Source of the DNA: Macrostomum hystrix
Lineage: Eukaryota; Platyhelminthes; Macrostomidae
Length of the DNA: 64,000 nucleotides
Assembly: GCA_950097015.1 (NCBI GenBank)
Contig: CATNEN010000039.1
Span: 14,292,501-14,356,500, forward strand
Direction of reading: 5' to 3'
Shown here in pieces: positions 56,997 through 64,000 of the stretch; the stretch's first letter is position 1, and each line of letters opens with the position of its first letter. The notes beneath the pieces were generated by a model, which saw only the letters and a program-made list of their open reading frames with translations, made no database searches and was not told where the DNA came from. The translations under genes were made by a program, and so were the position numbers.

Positions 56997-58135
56997 GGCC
57001 GGGGTTTTACATAAAACTATGGTTCAGCATCGCTCAGCATCTCCATCACCACCGACAGAGATCTTCACGACAAAGTCCCCATTTAGCTGGCAGAATGGCT
57101 GATTATTGATAGCCTCTTCGCAACTCTGCCATGGGATTTGATACAGTAGGTTTTCAAAGATGCAACCTCGCAGGTGCTTTTTCTTCAGCGGGAATACTGC
57201 GTCGCTTGGCTGTATGAGGCCGAGCGTTATCGTGAAACAGAATAGTCGGCTTCAACGATCGATGTTCTTCGCTTGTTTCGAATTTCGGATTTGAGTCGGC
57301 TTAGTCTTTCGCAGTGCCACTCCGAGTTGATTGTGCTGCTTGGTTCAAGAAAATCAATGGTCAGTGGGCCTTTACGATCAAAACACAAGCTACGAGTATC
57401 TCTGGCATGCAATATTTGAAGGTTTTTCAGGCAAATTACTTTTCTCATCAGCTTCATTTCGTTCGTGGCACCCAGCGAGCTGTCAGCTTGATGAGCCTGA
57501 GATCTTCGGACATGATCAGATGGATGGAGCTTCTTGGTCGGTTCAAACGGTCCGCAAGTTCTCTCACAGGGACTCGAGGATTTTTATCAATCAGTAATTT
57601 CACCTGGTCTGCAAGATTTTTCTTTGTTGGGGAGATCGCAGTTGGCGTCGCTAACGTCCGTCCTTCCATTGTTGAAGTCTTCAATCTATCGGTAGACAGC
57701 AGACTTTGATATGGCATGGATCCCATGGATTAAGCCAAGCTCTTCGAGGATTTCACTCCCTTTATTTCCTATTTTCCACTGCGAATAAATGAACTGCCTC
57801 TATCCTTCTTTTAACGCAACATCGCAACAACATTTCTTAATGATTTCAGAACAGAAGCTTGAAAGCAATATGCAGTGCTGCTCTGATGAGTTGTTTTGTT
57901 TGCTCTCACATCATGTTTTTGAGCTCTTTCTGAGGACATACGAGCGATACTCTTATGGCAAAGTGACACTGCGCTTTGAGTTTTCGTCCTACGATACGAG
58001 CTGATTGTTGTGAAAATCAATCTCAGCTTTTAAGCAGTGGCAGAGTTCTGCTAGTGGGGAAAGACAAAGAAATAAACTGTCGGTGATGGAGACGCAGAGT
58101 GATGCTGAACAATTGTTTAGTGTAAAACTCCGGCC
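56997..58135 (-). mobile_element. mariner-type element with ~60-bp TIRs
   Basis: 1139 bp bounded by TA at 56995-56996 and 58136-58137. The left end GGCCGGGGTTTTACAT continues as GTTCAGCATC...CATCTCCATCACC. The reverse complement of the right end gives GGCCGGAGTTTTACAC...GTTCAGCATCACTC...TCTCCATCACC, so the TIRs match over about 60 bp with a few differences. It carries a broken transposase on the minus strand. Confidence 0.87.
57030..57726 (-). pseudogene. mariner transposase remnant
   Basis: The minus strand gives LIDKNPRVPVRELADRLNRP (helix-turn-helix part), RLIKLTARWVPR (the mariner KLSARWVPR landmark), then in another frame FDRKGPLTIDFLEPSSTINS and LFHDNARPHTAKRRS (second catalytic Asp region). 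A stop and frameshifts separate the pieces, and the first catalytic region is missing or degraded. NNQPFCQLNGDFVVK marks the C-terminus near 57070-57115. The total is much shorter than the roughly 345 residues of an intact enzyme, so the copy is inactive. Confidence 0.8.
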
Positions 58136-58137
58136 TA

Positions 58138-59242
58138 CCTGTTTTGTTTCGAGGACTTTTTGAAGCAGCAGTCCTAATCAGTATTTTTTCATGGCATTTA
58201 AAGTCACCCAGGCTTAGTGTTCTGCTGAATAATATATTAAACCGTTGAGTGAGTTTATATAAAAGAGTTTTGACTATAACTCAGTCAGAAATTATATATA
58301 CTTGCAGTGTACATTTATACGTACAGTTTACATGGCTAGAAATACATGCAGTATGCAAGCGAGCGCGAGTCGAACATACAGGGCAATAAACATGTATCAC
58401 TCTTTTGCCCGGGGCGAGCTGTGTATTATATCTACGTAACACTTAACTCTTGTTTTCATTGATTTCCATAGGTGATTAAATAGTTTATTCTTGCTTGATT
58501 TTGCGGGCAAGACCGCTGTGTAGAAACCACGGAACTATGGTAGAAACTGCCCATCCTCTGCCAGCTGTCGGGCTGGGCCATAGACATGAGAAAACTATAC
58601 TCTGTCTTGTTTCGTCACTCATCATAGTTAAGCTTTTACCATAGACAGCAATTTAGCGTGCATGAAATCTCAGCTTGGCTCTTCTGCTCTCTTCTCTTCT
58701 CAGCTTCAAAATTATGCGTCCATCAATGTCGCTGTCTGTGGTCAAAACCAAATGAGTGACTAACCATGTGCCAATGTGAGTACGGCTTTATGTCTCCATG
58801 GATGCATTGGTACAGTTTAAGGTAAAGCTCCAAAAGGTAAGGGAAAACAGTAATAAATAACTGTATAACATTTAGTGAAAACTACTAAAACCGAAAATAA
58901 ATTTTCATTCTATTGTCTTGTTATACTCTGTACAACTAAAAAATAGCTCTCTTGAAGTTAAAACGCATGCATAAAGCATTATTTGTGCCGCAAAATTAAT
59001 ACGGTGTGACGTTGTCACTTTCTGAAGCTAATATTAAATCCCAACCTGCGTAATTATTTGGGCCGTTTTACTAATGTCATTTAACTATCACCAACTTCTG
59101 CGTTTCGTATAATTATTTAAAATTGTTAGAGTACTACTGTAAGTAGACGCCAATGTACATCACGCCACCCTAGCTTGTTTTCTACGCGTGTTCCAATGTT
59201 AACTACCCCGGCCAATGAGCGTGCGAGCTCTTCTTCTCTCTC
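58138..59242. other. No gene recognised
   Basis: Single-copy AT-rich DNA between the mariner relic and the segmental duplication. No supported ORF or repeat. Confidence 0.45.
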
Positions 59243-61137
59243 TAAATATACTAATTTTCACGTGTTGTTTGTCTGTGTGTGTGTCTGTGTGTGTGTGTGT
59301 GTGTCAGTTCGACATCTCCTCCTAGAATACTGGCAACTCAGCGTTGAAACTTATATGGGAAAATGGGAAATTTTCCGAGGAAGGCTATAGGCTATTTTAA
59401 TTCTGAAATTTAAAATTCTATGATCCTCAAAAAAGCAGAAAGGCTATTAAGTAGTATATAGTAGGCAAATGTCCTTCCCGCTGTGATGAAATTGGCCTCG
59501 GTTAAATGAGTTGCGTCAACATTTTGTGCCTATCTGTTTAGTGTATTTTCTCTCCAGTGGAGGGTTGGCAGTCGGTTTGAAAAAAAATGGGGCGGAGAGG
59601 TGGCCGTACGCACATTCTAACTGCCTCTGTGTATTGGCGGAGAGAGGGTGCCGCGAGTTATTTCTATTGAGGGGTCTGATTTGTTCAATATTGAAGTGCG
59701 TACAATGGGCAGGGCAGAGTTGGCTGGGTTAAAATAAAATATTTTAATTTGCGGGCCTCTCAGTGTAGGCGGAGAAGAATGTACTTACTAAAAAAACTGG
59801 CTGCACTTTGCGCTAAAGGCAATGAAATTTCAACTGTGAATTGTGCTTTTGCTCTTATCATTTGAAAAGAACTGAGTCGATTTGAGATCAGGCGATCGGA
59901 GCCGCGATGGGAGATGAGGCGATGGGAGATCAGGCAATGGGAGATCAGGCGATGGGAGATTAGGCGATGGGAGATCAGGCGATTGGAGATGAGGCGATGG
60001 GAGATCAGCCGATGGGAGATCAGCCGATGGGAGATTAGGCGATGGGAGATCAGGCAATGGGAGATGAGGCGATGGGAGATTAGGCGATGGGAGATGAGGC
60101 GATGGGAGATGAGGCGATGGGAGATTAGGCGATGGGAGATGAGGCGATGGGAGATCAGGCAATGGGAGATCAGGCGATGGGAGATGAGGCGATGGGAAAT
60201 CAGGCGATGGCGATGGGAGATGTGGCGATGGGAGATGAGGCGATGGGAGATCAGGCGATGGGAGATCAGGCGATGGGAGATGAGGCGATGGGAGATGAGG
60301 CGATGGGAGATGAGGCGATGGGATATCAGGCAATGGGAGATCAGGCGATGGGAGTTGAGGCGATGGGAGATCAGGCGATGGGAGATTAGGCGATGGGAGA
60401 TTAGGCGATGGGAGATGAGGCGATGGGAGATGAGGCGATGGGAGATGTGGCGATGGGAGATCAGGCGATAGGAGATCAGGCGATGGGAGATGAGGCGATT
60501 TGAGATGAGACGGTGGGAGATCAGGCGGGGGAAGATCAGGCGATTGGAGTTAAGGCGATGGGAGATGGGGCGATGGGAGATGAGGCGATGGGAGATTAGG
60601 CGATGGGAGATTAGGCGATGGGAGATGAGGCGATGGGAGATGAGGCGATGGGAGACGAGGCGATGGGAGATGAGGCGATGGGAAATCAGGCGATGGCGAT
60701 GGGAGATCAGGCGGGGGAAGATCAGGCGATAGGAGATCAGGCGATGGGAGATGTGGCGACGGGAGATGAGGTGATGGGTGATCAGGTGAAGGGAGATGAG
60801 GCGATGGGAGATGAGGCGATGGGAGATGAGGCAATAGGAGATGAGGCGATGGGAGATCAGGCGATAGGAGATGAGGCGATGGGAGATCAGGCGATGGGAG
60901 ATGTGGCGACGGGAGATGAGGCAATGGGAGATTAGGCGATGGGAGATCAGGCAATGGGAGATCTGGCGATGGGAGATCAGGCGATAGGAGATGAGGCGAT
61001 GGGAGATGAGGCGATGGGAGATGAGGCGATGGGAGATGAGACGGTGGGAGATCAGGCGGGGGAAGATCAGGCGATTGGAGATCAGGCGATGGGAGTTCTC
61101 TCCCCTCAACCTCCTCCGGAGGAGGAGTTTAGCTCGT
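59243..61137. repeat. Segmental tandem duplication, unit 1
   Basis: 1895-bp unit: AAATATACTAATTTTCACGT, a (GT)n microsatellite (59271-59305), about 570 bp of single-copy-like DNA, then a 15-bp minisatellite (59886-61095). It ends with the palindrome-bearing CCTCCTCCGGAGGAGG. The same unit follows at 61138. Confidence 0.93.
59886..61095. repeat. Minisatellite, 15-bp unit (array 1)
   Basis: About 80 copies of GATGGGAGATCAGGC, with GAGGC, TTAGGC, GTGGC and AATGGG variants. Compared with array 2, it holds three extra units near 60330-60375. Long ORFs on both strands (HRLIS-type repeats) result from the 15-bp period. Confidence 0.95.
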
Positions 61138-62970
61138 AAATATACTAATTTTCACGTGTTGTTTGTCTGTCTGTGTGTGTGTGTGTGTGTCAGTTCGACA
61201 TCTCCTCCTAGAATACTGGCAACTCAGCGTTGAAACTTATATGGGAAAATGGGAAATTTTCCGAGGAAGGCTATAGGCTATTTTAATTCTGAAATTTCAA
61301 ATTCTATGATCCTCAAAAAAGCAGAAAGGCTATTAAGTAGTATATAGTAGGCAAATGTCCTTCCCGCTGTGATGAAATTGGCCTCGGTTAAATGAGTTGC
61401 GTCAACATTTTGTGCCTATCTGTTTAGTGTATTTTCTCTCCAGTGGAGGGTTGGCAGTCGGTTTGAAAATGGGGCGGAGAGTTGGCCGTACGCACATTCT
61501 AACTGTCCCTGTGTATTGGCGGAGAGAGGGTGCCGCGAGTTATTTCTATTGAGGGGTCTGATTTGTTCAATATTGAAGTGCGTACAATGGGCAGGGCAGA
61601 GTTGGCTGGGTTAAAATAAAATATTTTAATTTGCGGGCCTCTCAGTGTAGGCGGAGAAGAATGTACTTACTAAAAAAACTGGCTGCACTTTGCGCTAAAG
61701 GCAATGAAATTTCAACTGTGAATTGTGCTTTTGCTCTTATCATTTGAAAAGAACTGAGTCGATTTGAGATCAGGCGATCGGAGCCGCGATGGGAGATGAG
61801 GCGATGGGAGATCAGGCAATGGGAGATCAGGCGATGGGAGATTAGGCGATGGGAGATCAGGCGATTGGAGATGAGGCGATGGGAGATCAGCCGATGGGAG
61901 ATCAGCCGATGGGAGATTAGGCGATGGGAGATCAGGCAATGGGAGATGAGGCGATGGGAGATTAGGCGATGGGAGATGAGGCGATGGGAGATGAGGCGAT
62001 GGGAGATTAGGCGATGGGAGATGAGGCGATGGGAGATCAGGCAATGGGAGATCAGGCGATGGGAGATGAGGCGATGGGAAATCAGGCGATGGCGATGGGA
62101 GATGTGGCGATGGGAGATGAGGCGATGGGAGATCAGGCGATGGGAGATCAGGCGATGGGAGATGAGGCGATGGGAGATGAGGCGATGGGAGATGAGGCGA
62201 TGGGATATCAGGCGATGGGAGATTAGGCGATGGGAGATTAGGCGATGGGAGATGAGGCGATGGGAGATGAGGCGATGGGAGATGTGGCGATGGGAGATCA
62301 GGCGATAGGAGATCAGGCGATGGGAGATGAGGCGATTTGAGATGAGACGGTGGGAGATCAGGCGGGGGAAGATCAGGCGATTGGAGTTAAGGCGATGGGA
62401 GATGGGGCGATGGGAGATGAGGCGATGGGAGATTAGGCGATGGGAGATTAGGCGATGGGAGATGAGGCGATGGGAGATGAGGCGATGGGAGACGAGGCGA
62501 TGGGAGATGAGGCGATGGGAAATCAGGCGATGGCGATGGGAGATCAGGCGGGGGAAGATCAGGCGATAGGAGATCAGGCGATGGGAGATGTGGCGACGGG
62601 AGATGAGGTGATGGGTGATCAGGTGAAGGGAGATGAGGCGATGGGAGATGAGGCGATGGGAGATGAGGCAATAGGAGATGAGGCGATGGGAGATCAGGCG
62701 ATAGGAGATGAGGCGATGGGAGATCAGGCGATGGGAGATGTGGCGACGGGAGATGAGGCAATGGGAGATTAGGCGATGGGAGATCAGGCAATGGGAGATC
62801 TGGCGATGGGAGATCAGGCGATAGGAGATGAGGCGATGGGAGATGAGGCGATGGGAGATGAGGCGATGGGAGATGAGACGGTGGGAGATCAGGCGGGGGA
62901 AGATCAGGCGATTGGAGATCAGGCGATGGGAGTTCTCTCCCCTCAACCTCCTCCGGAGGAGGAGTTTAGC
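61138..62970. repeat. Segmental tandem duplication, unit 2
   Basis: Near-identical to unit 1, including the order of minisatellite variants. Differences: about 45 bp fewer in the array, GAAAATGGGG for GAAAAAAAATGGGG (about 61465), and scattered substitutions. Its array is at 61780-62935, with a (GT)n run at 61169-61190. Confidence 0.93.
61780..62935. repeat. Minisatellite, 15-bp unit (array 2)
   Basis: About 77 copies of GATGGGAGATCAGGC in nearly the same variant order as array 1, which shows that the whole array was copied as a block. Confidence 0.95.
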
Positions 62971-63976
62971 TCGTGTACTTACTAAACTGGCTGCCCTTTG
63001 CGCTAAAGGCAATGAAATTTCAACTGTGAATTATTATTTTGCTTTTTAACATTTGAAAAGAACTGAGGCGATTTGAGATCAGGCAATGGGAGATCAGGCA
63101 ATGGGAGATCAGGCGATGGGAGATCAGGCGATCGGAGATGAGGCGATGGGAGATCAGGCGACGGGAGATGAGCCGATGGGAGATCAGGCGATGGGAGATG
63201 AGGCGATGGGAGATCAGGCGATGGGAGATCAGGCGATGGGAGATGTGGCGACGGGAGATGAGGCAATGAGAAATGAGGCGATGGGAGATCAGGCGATAGG
63301 AGATGTGGCGACGGGAGATCAGGCGATGGGAGATCAGGCGATGGGAGATCAGGCGACGGGAGATGAGCCGATGGGAGATCAGGCGATGGGAGATCAGGCG
63401 ATGGGAGATCAGGCGATGGGAGATGAGCCGATGGGAGATCAGGCGATGGGAGATCAGGCGATGGGAGATCAGGCGATGGGAGATGAGGCGATGGGAGATG
63501 AGGCAATGAGAAATGAGGCGATGGGAGATGAGGCGATAGGAGATGTGGCGACGGGAGATGAGGCGATGGGAGATCAGGCGATGGGAGATGAGGCGATGGG
63601 AGATGAGGCGATGGGAGATGAGGCGATGGGAGATCAGGCGATAGGAGATGAGGCGATGGGAGATGAGACGATGGGAGATGATGCGATGGGAGATTAGGCG
63701 ATGGGAGATGAGGCGATGGGAGATGAGGCGATGGGAGATGAGGCGATGGGAGATTAGGCGATGGGAGATCAGGCGATAGGAGATGACGCGATGGGAGATC
63801 AGGCGATGGGAGATCAGGCGATGGGAGATCAGGCGATGGGAGATCAGGCGATGGGAGATCAGGCGATAGGAGATCAGGCGATGGGAGATCAGGCGATAGG
63901 AGATGACGCGATGGGAGATCAGGCGATGGGAGTTCTCTCCCCTCAACCTCCTCCGGAGGAGGAGTTTAGCTCGTCT
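62971..63976. repeat. Segmental tandem duplication, partial unit 3
   Basis: Starts in the ACTTACTAAACTGGCTGCC part of the unit and lacks the roughly 520 bp that lead up to it in units 1 and 2. Its 15-bp array (63072-63935) has a different variant order, so it is an older or separately evolved copy. A fourth unit begins at 63977 with AAATATACTAATTTTCACGT and runs off the window. Confidence 0.9.
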
Positions 63977-64000
63977 AAATATACTAATTTTCACGTGTTG

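Noticed and set aside
57400-57445. Hammerhead ribozyme-like CTGATGAG on the minus strand
   Set aside because: It lies in the mariner transposase coding remnant and lacks the paired stem II and the downstream GAAAC core.
59760-61109. 449-codon HRLIS-type ORF and similar ORFs at 61642-63012 and 63020-63994
   Set aside because: Pure by-product of the 15-bp period. Several frames on both strands are open and there is no start context or non-repeat domain.

Overview
The window is nuclear DNA of an animal. It has small GT-AG introns, animal gene families, tRNA-derived SINEs, a full-length non-LTR retrotransposon, Tc1/mariner and MITE-type DNA elements, and an unusually dense set of minisatellites. 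No sequence names the species. A free-living flatworm (Macrostomum-like) or another lophotrochozoan would fit, but that is a guess.

Layout. 1-6500: minisatellites around one exon (2283-2446, minus) that looks like the N-terminus of a Rho-associated kinase (ROCK). 6548-9952 (minus): a four-exon eIF2B gamma gene with polyglutamine tracts. 9953-16441: AT-rich intergenic DNA with an old SINE interrupted by a MITE and at least two other TIR-bounded elements. 16442-20667 (plus): casein kinase 1 alpha in five exons, two introns swollen by 30-bp minisatellites. 22555-23310: another array. 24127-27026 (plus): a seven-exon, 491-residue two-domain phosphoethanolamine N-methyltransferase behind a TATA box. 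27700-29690: two arrays flanking a small ORF with a signal peptide and a membrane span. 29970-32030 (minus): a broken secreted gene with PAN-like and fibrinogen-like parts. 34630-36623 (minus) and 53608-56044 (plus): two SLC16 (monocarboxylate transporter-like) genes with the same three-exon structure, plus a broken partial copy of the last exon at 44705-45110. 37630-46410: decayed retroelements, a dead Tc1 element and a 59-bp array. 47243-52624: an apparently intact LINE with two ORFs and a 14-bp target-site duplication. 56997-58135: a mariner relic with TIRs of about 60 bp. 59243-64000: a tandem segmental duplication (about 1.9-kb unit) built around a 15-bp minisatellite.

Functionally the host genes are unrelated housekeeping or transport genes: translation initiation, a protein kinase, phosphocholine synthesis and solute transport. 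There is no operon. The main theme is repeat biology: nearly every host gene with introns carries its own intronic minisatellite, SINEs sit in introns, and mobile elements are nested in one another. I found no CRISPR array, no rRNA gene, no convincing free-standing tRNA gene and no clearly new multigene system.
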